Positions 1 through 12,890 of a stretch of 64,000 nt of DNA are shown piece after piece. Source of the stretch: Cladopsammia gracilis (Eukaryota > Cnidaria > Anthozoa > Scleractinia > Dendrophylliidae); the NCBI GenBank assembly GCA_022457155.1, contig JAJGOT010000746.1:1-64000 (forward strand), read 5' to 3'. Under the pieces are notes generated by a model. The model made no database searches, was not told the origin of the DNA, and saw only the letters and a program-made list of their open reading frames with translations. A program made the translations under genes and the position numbers. Numbering within the stretch: position 1 is the stretch's first letter; every line of letters starts with the position of its first letter.

Positions 1-391
1 TACACAGGCTTCCCAAGCTACAAAGTGGTGTATGCGACTGCTTGTGTGTACAAAGAAATGTATGGGAAAACCACGGATTCTCTAAAATTGGGTAAATAAC
101 TATCTATTTTGAAATAAAGTTTACCTACCTCAAATGTGTCGTTTACTTGTGTCTTGTACCGAATTTGAAGCCATTCCGACGCCATTTAGCGAAGTTATTC
201 GAAGTCGTTGTCTCCCTTCAAATTCGGTACAAGACACAAGTAAACGACACATTTGAGGTAGGTAAACTTCATTTCAAAAAAGATAGTTATTTAAGTTATT
301 TACCCAATTTTAGAGAATCCGTGATTTTCCCATACATTTCTCTGTATACACAAGCTGTCGCATACACCACGTATGTAGCTTGGGAAGCCTG
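1..391. repeat. Long palindrome (foldback), left end cut by the window
   Basis: The left arm (1-170) is the reverse complement of the right arm (216-391), with a loop of about 45 bases between them. Mismatches are few and mostly single bases. The open reading frames that cross it come from the two arms reading through each other and have no protein-family signature. It is probably a foldback or MITE-type element. Since the left arm begins at base 1, the true outer end may lie outside the window. Confidence 0.8.
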
Positions 392-869
392 TGATAATCG
401 CTTTCACCACGAGCCCGCGATTTTATTGGTCGAACGGGATCCGTCCTTTTATCAAACGATACAAACGCCAAAGGTTTTAGCGACTGTGCGGAAGCAAAAC
501 AAAGAAGAAGAAACGAGGAACACGTCGGTGAGGCATCAACAAACGTCGAGAAGAGTTTGGTGAGGATAATATGTTTAAAGTAGACGACGTGAAAATATCT
601 GAACACAAGTTGCAGACGTTGCAAGATAATTTTAATTTAAGCTACTGTAATCAGTGTCGGTGGAGTGTGATCATATTTTATGTCAGCTTATAAGCTTAAG
701 TCTATTAAAGCGTATAAAGTTAAATCGAAAGACCAAGTTCATAAAAGAGAAGAGGAGTTTAATGGAAAAGATTTTCCATTTCGTTTGCATTACGTACGGT
801 AGTTCACAAGTGTATTTACTTGTGCTTTCGCTTGGGTTTGCGTCGCACTTTTGAACCCACAGGAAATCC

Positions 870-1440
870 AGTACATACATACATACATACATACATACAT
901 ACAAACATAATCTTTATTTATCCACGGTTTCTCCTTTCATACATACATGCTCTTCCTGAGAGCCGTGCCTTTAAATTACTTAATATATTAGAAAATACGA
1001 AATAAAATTGATAAGTTAACTAAGGTAATAAGAATGTAAAAAACAAGATAACTAAGTTAATTTTATTTGTACTAAAAATTTATTCTCAAAATGTATCATT
1101 TAATTATGTTTTTAAAAGCTGTAACGTTCGGCTGAGTTTTAGCATTACTGGAGAGGCTATTCCAAAGTACAGAGCCTCTATACTGACAGCTGTTACTGAC
1201 AGCTGTTTTTGCCAGCTTCGCTGTTTGATGTTGGCACAAACAAATTTTCCGATGAATTTCTCAGGTTGTAAGAATGGATAATGTTTGTATTTTCGAAGTC
1301 TCGCAGATCCAAGCGTGACATGAGAGTTTGTATGGAAATTTTGATTTTTCAATGATGTTTTGCGTTTAAATAGAAAGAAAATCATATAACTTAAGCTTAA
1401 ATTTTGTAAAAGCAAGATAGACAACCTGGTTTTATAATTT
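870..1440 (-). pseudogene. 3' fragment of a CR1/jockey-type LINE
   Basis: Read on the minus strand, about 1430-1107 encodes the tail found after the reverse transcriptase domain in CR1/jockey LINEs, including the pattern YRGSVLWNSL followed by an FK..I ending, but in more than one frame. Downstream are an AT-rich 3' UTR, an AATAAA-like signal near 910-920 and a (TATG)n tail at about 872-905. The same type of tail ends the LINE at 59.6 kb, which supports this reading. The element is heavily 5'-truncated and frameshifted; no catalytic residues remain. The tail is 34 bases or so and could be taken for a plain microsatellite. Confidence 0.6.
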
Positions 1441-1531
1441 TACATTATTCTTGGAAGCTATTAGTTTTGGATTATCTGAGTGTAGGTGTTTTTGTTTTCG
1501 ATGAAAATCCCAAGATTACTGCAAGCCTTAA

Positions 1532-1887
1532 GGTGGCTTACTACAGTTTTGAGGAACAATAAATTTCCTTACACACGTATGTCACGCAAGTAATACTCCA
1601 CGAGCGAAAATCATGTGAGCAATGAGTGTTAGTATTAAATGTTAGTAATGCAATGTTACAGCTGTAGTAATAAGCGTGCAGATAAGTGAATGGCCGTGGT
1701 GTAAAATGCAGTAGTGCACATGCTCAAAATGGAGATTGTACGGGTCATACAGAGGATGGTGAAATTACAAACACCCATTGTTTTGTACAATGGTTTTGAC
1801 TCTGTAATTGTTGCTTGTTCCCAAAAATGGTCAGCCGTGATATTATCGAAAGTATCTGGTGACCCCCATAAACTGTAGTAAGCCACC
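1532..1887. mobile_element. MITE with TTAA target duplication
   Basis: Terminal inverted repeats read GGTGGCTTACTACAGTTT inward from each end, and TTAA flanks both ends (1528-1531 and 1888-1891). The element is 356 bp with no coding capacity. TTAA duplications are typical of piggyBac and Kolobok transposases; which one moved this copy cannot be told from the sequence. Confidence 0.8.
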
Positions 1888-1892
1888 TTAAA

Positions 1893-3360
1893 TTGTTATT
1901 AACATTATACCAGCTTTGTTGTGCGCGCCTTTCTGCATGTTCACGCAACTTGCCCAGCGGTTTTCAAGTGACATAACTAAACATGGTAAGATCGCAAGTA
2001 GTCCCGGGAAGATCGGGAAGCCCTCTGTCCCAAGGTAGCTGTTTACTGCAAAAGCGTGATGCCCACATTCTATAGCATGCAACTTTGCTCTTTTTGCCCT
2101 GTTCTGAAACACATGAAATGGTTTTGACCTACTTTTAACAATCTGAATATGGTTTTGGAGCCCATACGACATTTTCTAATATTCTGAACCTATGAAAAGT
2201 GCACCTCAAAATAGACTAATCATTATCCAAATACAATGCGGCTAAAAGCGCAAAAATTAAATAAAATTCCCCTTTTTGCTTTCACACATTTTTCACCGAT
2301 TCCCCGGAAATCTCATCTCACGGTGAACTACTGATTTGTTTCTTCCAAACACCTCTAATCACACAGGATCAGAAACACACAAAATTGTTCGAATACACTG
2401 TAAGACGCCAGTTGCCATCCCGGTAGAACTTGAAGTTAATCAAAACCTGCAGCTGATAATTGTTACAAACAATAAATGAAAATGAAAGCTGCATATAGGT
2501 GACAAAGTTTGAACCACTAAATTATAACCTTATCCCCTATCCACAGACTGCACTGGCTTCCTGGTGCAGTTAGAAAAGCTGCCATTCTCAGGGTCTCTCC
2601 ACCCACTTCCTGTCCGCAGGAGGGGAAGAGTAGAGACCCTGGGACCAAGGTTGGAGTTTTGCCTGTTCCAGGTGTTCAACGGCAGCCCTGTCAAAATGTT
2701 TTTTAGTGGTAGGCAGGGTAACAAGTAGTAGTACATGTAGATAGTGAGGCCTAGTGATATATTTTGTTATAAGTCATGATTTGTGAACTCCAGTGCGAAG
2801 TAGATGGTAACGGTGTGAAGTAGACGGGTCATTTTGACAGTCCTGAACTGAGGAGCAGCACAAAAAATAGGGAGAAAAGGCGAGGAGGTGAAAGAAGGGG
2901 TAAAGGGAGCGAGAGAGTTTGATATTTAATCTGTACCTTATTCACATGGTCAGGAGGTTTTGCCTTGAAACCATAGTTAAGAATGTAACAAGTCTCTGAA
3001 CAGGTTTTCTTTGGCATTACATGTAAAAAGTAATGAAACTAGATTTATTTTTCTTTCAGAATCATAAAAGATGCAAATTTATTTCTTTCAAGGAATAAAG
3101 CAACCACTGCATGTCCGCGACCAATGGGTCCACACCTCTGCAAGGCTGAAGACCTGTGGACCCATTGCGCCAAGTACCGTGGTGTACTTGGCGAGAGACG
3201 GTCCCCCACTTGAGGGGACTTCAAAGTTTTTTTAAAGTAAGTATAAATAATTACTTTTAAAAATTACTAAAGTACTAATTGAACAATTTCCTGATGTTAC
3301 AACCATCGGTACTCTTGAGACTTTCATACAGTGGAATTCCATTCATTCATTAAATAATTG
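1893..3360. other. No gene recognised
   Basis: AT-rich DNA. An imperfect hairpin around 2570-2645 pairs AGGGTCTCT with AGAGACCCT. A purine-rich stretch lies at about 2860-2920. A second small hairpin at 3135-3165 pairs a TGGGTCCAC word with its complement. None of the short open frames has a family signature. Confidence 0.5.
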
Positions 3361-3377
3361 TGGGGTAACTGTTTTAA

Positions 3378-3475
3378 AAGCCTGAGAAAACAGACTTCAT
3401 TTCGTGGTGCCACCACTGGGGTCCCAGCGAAACCCCAGTAGTGGCACTGCAAAACGACGTCTGTTTTCTCAGGCT
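3378..3475. mobile_element. Small hairpin MITE with 10-bp target duplication
   Basis: The ends GCCTGAGAAAACAGAC and GTCTGTTTTCTCAGGC are exact inverted repeats around a second hairpin. ACTGTTTTAA is repeated directly on both sides (3368-3377 and 3476-3485). The 98-bp size, paired ends and duplication identify a MITE. The duplication length fits Mutator-like better than hAT elements. Confidence 0.75.
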
Positions 3476-3490
3476 ACTGTTTTAAGAACA

Positions 3491-3707
3491 GGGCCTGGTT
3501 GTTCGAAAGCCGATTAATGCTAATCCCAGATTAAAAGTTAACTGAGGATTTCATTTCTCTGTTTATTGCTAGTAGTGAAGACAAGTTTAAGTCAAAACTG
3601 AAGGGCAGAAAACTTTGGAGAATTTTCAGTTGTTGAGTTACTTAACTGGATTCAAAATTGATGCTAATCCCTGGGTTAGCTTAATCGTGCTTTGAACAAC
3701 CCGGCCC
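3491..3707. mobile_element. MITE with GGGCC(T/C)GGTTGTTCGAAAGC ends
   Basis: Inverted ends GGGCCTGGTTGTTCGAAAGC and GCTTTGAACAACCCGGCCC are flanked by the direct repeat AGAACA (3485-3490 and 3708-3713). It is 217 bp and non-coding. A second copy of the same family lies at 24484-24720. Confidence 0.75.
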
Positions 3708-3814
3708 AGAACAATAATTTATTATTAGAAACTACAAAAAGTGATCTTTGATCAAATTAATTTATAAACAAGGTGGATGAGAAAATGACATTCCTGGTGA
3801 GAATGGTTGAAGGA

Positions 3815-4085
3815 AGGATCTTTAAGGAACCTTACAGATCTGCATGATGATCTGTGAGGATCTTACTGAGGATCTTAATAAAGATCTTTGAGGATCTTTT
3901 GAATTCTTGCCTACATCTTTGAGGATCTTTTAAATTCTTGCAAAGATCTTTAAAGATCTTTGAGGATCTTTCAAGTTCTTGGAAAGCTCCTGTAAAGATC
4001 CTTTAAAGATCTTTGTCTTTAAGGGTCTTTGACAGGTCTTTGAAGATCTTCAAAGATCCCTGAAGATCCTGTGAGGATTTTCACC
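3815..4085. repeat. Minisatellite of about 20-bp AAGATCTTTGAGGATCTTT units
   Basis: Variants of AAAGATCTTTGAGGATCTTT recur in tandem through this stretch, with unit lengths drifting. The copies are degenerate, which suggests an old array. No coding signal. Confidence 0.8.
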
Positions 4086-4089
4086 AGGG

Positions 4090-4900
4090 TTAGGGCTACA
4101 ATGTATTCTATTACCATATTTCCTTTATTTAGCCCCACTCACTTTTAAAGGGGCATTGTCACACAGATTTTGCTGTGTTTTAGTCTAAATACACTAAATA
4201 TATGACAAAGTACCTTTGCTCAAACATAAAATTGCTTTTAAAACACCAAGAAGATAATATCAAGTGATTTCTTCAAGAAAGAACAGAACTCTTGAGAGGA
4301 ACTTGGCCATCTACTGCCCAAGATAACGAATACTAGTTCCTGTGCACTGGTAGAGTATTTGTTAACAAAACTGGACCATTATTTTAAGGTTTTCATTGAA
4401 ACAAAATTAATATGTTTTTAGGATTTTCAAAGTGATACTAAAGATAGGTGACAGTGGCCCTTCAAGCCCTCCCTTCTAATAACCCCCTCGCCCTGCCCCC
4501 TTGAAATAAACCCCTCCCTCTATGAAGCTCCCCACCACTGCCACTTCGTTTATGTTGTTTTTCAGTTACCTTTAAAGTTTGTTAAAACTAAAATGCTCAA
4601 GTAACTGCACGCTCTATGATCTATCAAACCAAGTTCATTAGAACTTGATAAAACATACACACTCATTTCTGTTGTCTGACGAATTTTTGTCCCTTTGTGG
4701 TCGTTTTTATTTTATAAAAGAAATAAAAAAACTTGTTCCTCATGCATTGTTCCTCGTGCACTTGCAAATTTTTAAGAACACTCAAGAAGAGCGAGAAATA
4801 CTTGCCTTCAGCTCGTGCTTCTCTGTACTTCTCTCGTGTTCTTAAAAATTCCTGTATGCTTATATAACTCAACAATGCACTCGGTTCTTTTTTACTTCTT
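4090..4900. other. No gene recognised
   Basis: Non-coding, AT-rich DNA with C-rich patches near 4470-4540. Nothing beyond short open frames without family features. Confidence 0.5.
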
Positions 4901-4907
4901 TAATATA

Positions 4908-5058
4908 GAGCGTTTTCACTCACTTGACCTTCAGTCCCGTGAGACTCAAATGACAAAGGCCATGGCAGCCATGTTGGCGTTCCTAACAAAAGAAGTTAAT
5001 TAAAATTCTTTGTACGGGAACACCAATATGGCGGCCATGACGTCAAATGAAAACGCTC
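4908..5058. mobile_element. MITE with GAGCGTTTTCA ends
   Basis: GAGCGTTTTCA at the left end and TGAAAACGCTC at the right end are inverted repeats. Inside, CGTGAGACTC and the GGCCATGGCAGCCATGTTGG block partly mirror the GGAACACCAATATGGCGGCCATGACGTC block. It is 151 bp and non-coding. I could not find a clear target duplication. Confidence 0.6.
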
Positions 5059-5059
5059 G

Positions 5060-6815
5060 ATTTGTTATATAATGAGTGGCAGGTTGTGTTGATGGTGAAA
5101 AACCACCAGTCGTTTCCTTTACATAATTATATGCTAAACATAGAACTACGACTTTGAACAAGTTACTAAGCCTCCTCCCTCTATTAAGCCTCCCCCTTTT
5201 AATAAACCCCCATCCCCTTAATTGCAGTGTCTTGATGTACTAGCATTTCAGTTTTATTCCACTTTTTAGGAAAGTGAGGTGGGGTGGGGGGGGGGGGGGG
5301 TGGGGACTTACGAAAGATTTCAGTACCTTTTGTTTATTTCAGGATGTGCATATTATGATTTAAGCCTGTTTAATGTCACTATTTGTGAACCAATCAGAAG
5401 CATAGATAACTTGTGGTTGATAATATCAAAGCAGCCAAAAGAATAAATCGTTTGGTTCAGCGCTAAATTTAATGAAGACATTGCCAGAGTAACCCGTTAT
5501 ATTCTATGTGAATTTGGCCATCTCTCATGCAAGAGTGAGGTTTAAAATTAGCGATAAAGCCGTGAGAGAAATAAAAAAGGACTTAGATTCATGTACATAA
5601 GCCAACTTAAAGCATTGATATTGATTATCTTTGGGTATTTTTGAAATTCTGTGCTGGGGAAAAAACCTGTAAAAGTCTAAAGTATATTTTTACACTTTTT
5701 TACAGGTGTATAATTAATGGAGAAGAAGAAATCAACAAGAAAAACAAAGATAAGAGAAATTGTAAAAATCAATAAAATAGTTAATACAAAAAGATAGTGT
5801 GTGCGTGTGTGATGTTGTTGAAAAAGTACTTTAACAATACTCACTTGAAGCAGTTTTTTAAACATCCTCAAAGACAAGACGATGTAATCAATTAACAATG
5901 TCTGATAAAAAAAAATGCAGTAGAGCTGGGCGAAAATATCACCAGGTGACATTATGTTCTTAACTGGTTTTATAGACGTCAGCAAGGCATAAAACAGACA
6001 AAAAAAAAAACAGGAAAACAAACGTTTATGATAAAAGCTTCCAACAATCGCACTGACAACCGAGAAACTAAAAAAAAAACTAGGATCCGCAGTTCACATA
6101 TTTATGATTTTCATATATTCACATTCAAACAGATTTTTAAAGCAACTAAGACATCGTCAACGTTGATTCAGACATTTCTGAAAACAGTATTTTGTACAGG
6201 CAGCAGACCTTGTTTTCCGGCCGGGGCTTCTCTCTCGATTCTCTCCAACCAAGGTTGTGTTCAATTACATATAGTGTCCTTTGACAAGAAATGCTTGCTT
6301 CATGTGCACTGACCTGGATGATTTTTCCGATATATTTTAATACTTATATAGGTTGGGGGGGGGGGGGGGAACTTCCACCCCTCAAACTCCCTAGATTTGA
6401 ACCCTGCGTGCATTCATGAATAACGTTTTTAAACAGACATATTGCCCTCTAGAGAAGCTGTTAACCTTAGATGAGAAAAGGATGGAAGAAAAATCGGTGA
6501 CTGGAGCGAAATAATATTGAATTTTGGAGTCGTCTGAGGCATTAGCTATCCAAACCTCGCTCCGCTCGCAGATTTTTTTCCTCTTTGCCCTAATTCCCAT
6601 TTCAGGAGTCTGTTCAGGGGCTATCGACAGAAGATATAAAACTGGTCATTGCAGGGTGCTAAACAGGTTAACAATAACAAAGTCTCGGCTTCGCAGTTCA
6701 GTTTACTATCATACTTCATACCGTTGGATTCGATCATTTGTTAGTTTAGCGATTAAAAGTGTAGGGAAACTAGGATAGATCGATTTTAGTGTGGGGATAA
6801 TTCTTAGGCCCTATT
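5060..6815. other. No gene recognised; two poly-G tracts
   Basis: Contains poly-G tracts near 5281-5300 and 6355-6369 and otherwise AT-rich DNA. The open frames here are low in complexity, rich in Phe, Lys and Ile, and show no domain I recognise. Confidence 0.45.
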
Positions 6816-6818
6816 TAC

Positions 6819-7050
6819 ATGGAAGAGGATGATCCTAGTGCTAGGATGATCCTAGGAGGGTCATTTTGGTTGACATGCAAAAATGCGGTACTGGGATGAT
6901 CCTAGCGCTAGCATCATTCTACCTCTCAAAATAGGATGATCCAAGTGCTGCTAGGATCATCCCAGCGTGCAACCATTCACATGTAAACTAAAAGCAGAGA
7001 ACATGTCGCGCTCGGATGATCCTAGTGCTAGGATCATCCTCTTTCCATGG
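6819..7050. mobile_element. Palindrome-rich MITE with GGATGATCCTAG repeats
   Basis: The ends CATGGAAGAGGATGATCCTAG and its near-complement at 7021-7050 are inverted. The self-complementary word GGATGATCCTAGTGCTAGGAT recurs about four times inside, so both the ends and the interior can fold. Confidence 0.65.
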
Positions 7051-7429
7051 CCTTCTTAGTTTCAGTAGTGTATGCGAACTGTATGCCTTTTCTGCGGCCA
7101 GCTTCCATTTCGTTTACAGCTTGTTAAGTTGGGCTAGCGTTTTTCTAGTGTTTCTTGGAGGTCATACATATGGGCGTAAAAGCGAAATCGATTTGCATTT
7201 TACGCCCACTTTTCTTCTGAAGCAGAAACAAGCTGGATCGAAATCCATCACCAATTATATCCCACAGATGTAACTTTTTTGAACTCGTCGAATTATACTA
7301 CCTTTCTCTGTTTTCTGAGACCCAACGCTCTATAAGACCTAGCTATGAAAGCAAACAAACTTAAATTTAACTTTCCAAAATAGATAACAGCCAGAGGATT
7401 TTGCCGTCTTGATGTTGGCTTAATAAAAT

Positions 7430-10400
7430 GCCGATGCCGTGTGTCCGAGACCCACCCGCTATAAATAAACGATCATGATTAGAACAAACATGAACATCAG
7501 ATTTCGCTATTTTTTTTTTTTTTTACCAAAAAGTGGTCAACGATATGGCTTCGATAAAATAAGGGAATCACCTTAACAAATCAAATGCTTCCGTTCAGTT
7601 TTCGTGTAAATCGATGAACTACTCCTGACAGCCATCATATGGTTTGTGTTAAAAACTGAACGATTTTGCAGGAAATCCATCTTTTCCATCCGAGATGCTG
7701 CGTATAAGTTTGGGTGACTTAATTGTTTCTCAGGTAGCCTCGTCTTGATTGGGTTTAAAGTTAGAGCCACCCGCCACTTTCGATCATAAGAACAACCATG
7801 CACATCAGATTTCGTTCAAGTGGAAAATGGTAAATAGAACGAATGAAATGCATCCGTTCAGTTGTCTTGTAAATCAATGAACTATTCCTCAGAGCCGTGG
7901 TTTGTTAAAAGAGCTGCTTTGTTAAAAACTGAACGATTTTGCAGGAAATTAATCTTTACCATCCAATATGTTGTTTGTTAGTTTGAGTGATTTAATTTGA
8001 TTTTTTCAGTAAGCCCCGTCTTGATTGGGTTTGAAGTTGACTTGACTTTCGTTATGACTTGACAATTTGATAAACTGACATTGCAACTCTCCAACTAGAC
8101 CTATCCTCCCTGTATTAAAAGCCCGTGGTCAAAAGAGGACATTTTTTGTCACATTTCGCCAATTACCATATCTAGAGAGCAAACTCTCAGTCGACAGTTA
8201 CAGCTGCAGAACAAGACTCCAATCAACACACCAACGTTTTATTGAAAAAAAAAAAACACCGCGTCGTGTGGTTTAGTTGTACTTTCAATCACCAAAGAAA
8301 CGAAATGTATATGTTACAAATGAAGGCGGAAACATCATCCACTCTGGATGGGAATGAATGCATGAATAAACACGGTGAAACGAAAAGAGCTGACAAATTG
8401 ACTCACAGCGTCAAACAAGTACACCTGTCAAACCTAGAAAGTTGCTGATGAATAGCAAACTGTCGCAGTAGATTTCTTGTTAGAAGTTAGTTTTTCCGGC
8501 ATTAGTTGTTCAATACCGACGCGACAGCTTTCACAACAACCTCGTTCTCGTCCTCGTCCTCGTTCTCGTCTCGTCCTGGGAACGAGGGGCGATGCCCTGC
8601 CTTAAAGTTAACCTCTCTGTAGTCCTGCACGAGTTTATTACTTTTTAGTAGATCTGATTCTATTTTAGTAACTTAGATTATTTTGGCGATTGTTCTAGAT
8701 GGGAAAAAAATACTTGTTGTTCTTGGTATGCTCTTTAAAAACAATAGATCTACGGCGGCAGATTGAGGCTGTTAAATGTCGTGGTTAAAAAATACAAGTT
8801 TTTGGTCGTTTCGCACCATTTACCACAATTCTTGAGAAACAAATGAATTTCGCGAAACGCTCGCCACATGATACCTTTCTTAAGAAAAATACATACCTTC
8901 TTTAAGAAAAAAAAAAGATGGCTTGTGCATACCTTCTAAATCAGTATCAAATACCTATCGGATGAACGTGACCCGATGCGGTTTGGTGTGTAACAACAAC
9001 AACAATTTATTCAACAAGAAACAACAACAACAATGTATATATAGTATAATAATGAAAGAGTTGACTGATTTGTTTGCCCTGCAAATAGCTGGAAAGCTAA
9101 TCGGGGCGGGGCAAACCACACACCACACACACACACACACCATAAACGAAAACCACACACACCGAAAACCACACACCATAAACGATCATAAGAACAAACA
9201 TGCACATCAGATTCAGTCGTTCAAATGGAAAATGATGGTAATTAAATGGTACGACTGAAATTCATCCGTTCAGTTTCCGTGAAAATCGATGGACTGCTCT
9301 TGAGAGCCGTGGTTTGTTAAAAGAGCTGCTTTGTTAAAAACTCAGCGATTTTGCAGGAAATTCATCTTTATCATCCGAGGTGTTGTGTGTTTCGTGGGAG
9401 TGATTTAATTTTATTTATTTAGTAAACCCTGTCTTGATTGGGTTTGAAGTCAACTTGACTTTCGTGGTAACTTGACAACTTGATAAACTGACATTGCAAC
9501 GCTCCGAGACCTATCCTCCCTGTACTAAAAGCACGTGGTCAAAAGAGGATATTTTTTTGTCACATTTCACCAATTACCATATTTAGAGAGCAAACGCTCA
9601 GTGGGCAATTACAGCTACAGAACAAGACTCCAATCAACACACCAACGTTTTACTGAAAAAAGAAACCGCATCGTGTGGTTTACTTGGTCTCGCTCCTTTT
9701 TTCCAGGAACGTCGTTACGGTAGCTTTGGTAAATGTGTGATGGTCAGGCCGGTGTGTCCCACCGGAACCGCTCTGGGTTTTTTTTACGTGTATGTTTCTC
9801 TGTTTCACAACGTCCGTAGCTAGTTTGATAAAGCTCCATAGATAAGTGCAACTGTGACACAGGACTTCGCCAAGTTACTTTCAATCAACAAAGCAACTAA
9901 ATGCATGTGTTACAAATTAGCGCGCGGATACATCATCCACTCTGGATGGGAATGAATAAATGAACACGGTGACCAATGAATAAGAGCCGTCAAATTGACT
10001 CGCAGCGTCAGACAAGTACACCTGTCAAGCCTAGCAAGTTGCTGATCAATAGCAAACTGACAAACTTTACTGTACAGTAGATTTCGCGTTAAAAGTTAGT
10101 TTTTCCCGCATTAGTTGTTCAATTCCAAGGCGACAGCTGTCAGAAATGGGCGATGGTGCGAACGCCCTTCCCCCTCCTCCCACTTAGCCTCTCGGTGGTC
10201 CTGTACGAGTGTGTTATTTTATTAAGTGGACGTCATTCTATTTTATTAATTTAGATTTATTTAGGCCATTGTTCTATATCGGAAGAAATACATGTTGTTC
10301 TTGGTATGCTCTTTGAAAACTATCGATCTAAAGCGGCAGATCAAGGCTGTTGAATGTTGTAGTTAAAAAAATACAAGGTTTTGGTCATTTTGCACCATTT

Positions 10401-11430
10401 ACCACAACTCTTGAGAATTAAACAAACGAATTTCACAAAGCGTTCGCCATATACCTTCTTTAAGAATAAAATTACCTCCTTTAAGAAAAACCTGATCGCT
10501 TGCGCATACCCACTAAATAGCAAATGCCGATCGAACGAACGTGAACCGACGCGGTTTGGTGTGTCCGAGAGCCACCCGCCACAAACGATCATAAGAGCAA
10601 ACATGCACATCAGATTTCGTTCAAGTGGAAAATGGTTAATGTAACGATTGAAATTCATCCGTTCAGTTTTCTTCGTGTAAATCGATGAACTATTCCTCAG
10701 AGCCGTGGTTTGTAAATAAAACTGCTTTGTTTAAAAGTGAACGATTTTGTAGGAAATCAATCTTTGCCATCCGAGATATTGTGTGTTTAGTGTGAGTGAT
10801 TTAATTTTATTTATTCAGTAAACTCTGTCTTGATTGGGTTTGAAGTCAACTTGACTTTCATGGTAACTTGACAACTTGATAAACTGACATTGCAACGCTC
10901 CGAGACCTATCCTCCCTGTATTAAAAGCACGTGGTCAAAAGAGGATATTTTTTTGTCACATTTCACCAATTACCATATCTAGAGAGCAAACGCTCAGTCG
11001 GCAATTACAGCTACAGAACAATGACTCCAATCATCACACCATCGTTTTACTAAAAAAGACACCGCATCGTGTGGTTTCGTTGTACCTTTCAATCACCAAA
11101 GCAACGAAATGTATATGTTACAAATGAAGGCGGAAACATCATCCACTCTGGATGGGAATGAATGCATGAATAAACACGGTGAAACGAAAAAGAGCCGACA
11201 AATTGACTCACAGCGTCAAACAAGTACACCTGTCAAACCTAGCAAGTTGCTGATGAATAGCAAACTGTCGCAGTAGATTTCTTGTTAGAAATTAGTTTTC
11301 CCGGCATTAGTTGTTCAATACCGACGCGACAGCTTTCAGAAATGGGCGATGGTGCTAACGGTGCGCCCCGCCTTAGCCTCTCTGTGGTCCTGCCCAGTGT
11401 GTTACTTTTTATCTCGTTAAAGCGCATGCG
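7430..11430. repeat. About three tandem copies of a ~1.4-kb non-coding unit
   Basis: Landmark blocks recur in the same order and orientation. One block, containing CACGTGGTCAAAAGAGGA, occurs near 8104, 9508 and 10911, a spacing of about 1.40 kb. A second (ATCATCCACTCTGGATGGGA) occurs near 8334, 9941 and 11141. A third (CGATCATAAGAACAAACATG or variants) occurs near 7780, 9185 and 10580. Copies differ by substitutions and indels, so unit length varies locally. Open frames inside are short and not conserved among copies. Local (AAC)n and (CA)n microsatellites lie at about 8993-9020 and 9117-9140. A further partial copy is at 23960-25400. Confidence 0.75.
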
Positions 11431-11960
11431 CGCGAAACGAGATATAGGAGTCAGTAGAATATGGGGACAAAAGTTGTTAACAAATTTTTGTGGACTTTTG
11501 TCCGGGGGGGTTAGTTGTTTCTTCTTTATAGAAGCTATATTAGGGCATTGAGGATATGGTTGGTTAAACCGGTTAGGATTTCAAGAAGGGCGTCACATAC
11601 TGCTCCTAAAATTTTTGGGGAGCACCCCCGGACCTATTGTTAATTTCCCTTGGGTATCGGGATGTCAAAACTTGTGATGAACTTGTCATATCTCACATTA
11701 CGTTACCGCAAAGGTATTAAGTTCTTCTTAAGTTTCGATATCTCACGTTACCTATCAGTTTCAATCATTTGTCGTAAAGCCATTTAAGTTGCCTTGCGTT
11801 TTTTTTTTTGGCAAACGCAGTTTGAGAATTTCACGGTGTATTTTTACGAATGGAGACGTTTTAAGAAAGTTAAATGGGACGGGAAAGTTTGTGTTTTAAT
11901 ATGAGCGATATGGCAAAGCAAAATTGCGTTTGTTCAATTTTGATTCATTGCTATTACGGT
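11404..11960 (+). repeat. Dispersed repeat, copy 1 (TATCTCGTTT...AAACGAGATA head)
   Basis: A head hairpin pairing TATCTCGTT with AACGAGATA is followed by GGGACAAAAGTTGTTAACAAA, TTTTGTCCGGGGG and GGGAGC(A/T)CCCCCGGACCTAT blocks. The same series in the same order occurs at 18279-18810. The unit is non-coding; its real ends are uncertain. Confidence 0.65.
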
Positions 11961-12890
11961 TTGATTATGCAATAGTATGGGAAAGACGTCATAGTTTTGT
12001 TAATTTAGCTACCGTGCACAAGGATATTTTGCGGGTCGCGGAGACAGCTAAAATTTCTGCTGGAAGGAAATGTTTGCGGATTTCTGGTGAAGTATAAATA
12101 AAATCCAAGGCATCGGTATTAAACTGCAATTTTACTTCCTGACCGGAGGTTGTATAGTTCCCATAGTTATGGTTGCTGTTCTGGCGCCAATATGAACATA
12201 AACAACGAGAAAACTAGTGAGTGAATTATTGTACCTTGTTGTAAAAACGTATCAGTATTATGATAACAGTCTCTGGATCTTTGGAGGACGTGTCTGGAGT
12301 TGAATCGGGAATACAAATGACTGTTGTGCCGGTCGTCTAGGAGTTCACTGTTATGAGAGTTATGAGTTATGAGAGTTCACCGTTCTGTAAAATGAGGACC
12401 GGATGGCGGCGGATGGCGGATGGCGGACGGCGGATATTAAAATGCGGATAACAAAATGCGGATGATAAAATGCGGATGAAAAAAAAAAACAGAAAAATAA
12501 TTCCTTACGATTTTTACCAAAAAAACAAAAAACAAAGAAAGAAAAGAAGCAGAAATAACTTTAAAATGGCACGAAACAAAAACACGAAACATAAACTTTA
12601 TTGTCCAAACTGTCTTCAAGTTCCACTTCATGCCTCACTCAACCCTAGTTGGAAAATATATGAATGTTGCGTTTCGAGTTTGACCGATTGTGCAGTCTGC
12701 ACGTGTTTGAGGATGGAGTCCGACGAGTGTGACGATTACGGGCTTTTAAAATCTGTGTTTAGGAAACGGTAAGTTAGTAGAGTTCTTAAATTCGATTTAA
12801 CTTCACCTGTTACTTTGCTTCACAAACAATCTTTTCTGACTTTTTATTCGTGTTTGTATCTGGTTCGTTGAAGAGTCAGGAAGGTGATGC
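11961..12890. other. Mostly non-coding; GGATGGCGG minisatellite and a Cys-rich short frame
   Basis: About 12400-12480 is a minisatellite of GGATGGCGG and AAAATGCGGAT words. A plus-strand frame from about 12565 to 12772 begins MARNKNTKHK and contains CPNC, then several further Cys residues. It is near 70 residues long and I do not recognise it. It may be a chance frame or a remnant of the retroelement that begins just downstream. Confidence 0.35.

Noticed and set aside
147..624. Open frames on both strands at the left edge
   Set aside because: Generated by the palindrome arms; they have no domain signature.
5677..6021. 114-codon minus-strand frame rich in Phe and Leu
   Set aside because: AT-rich sequence gives such hydrophobic frames by chance; no signal peptide design or family match is visible.
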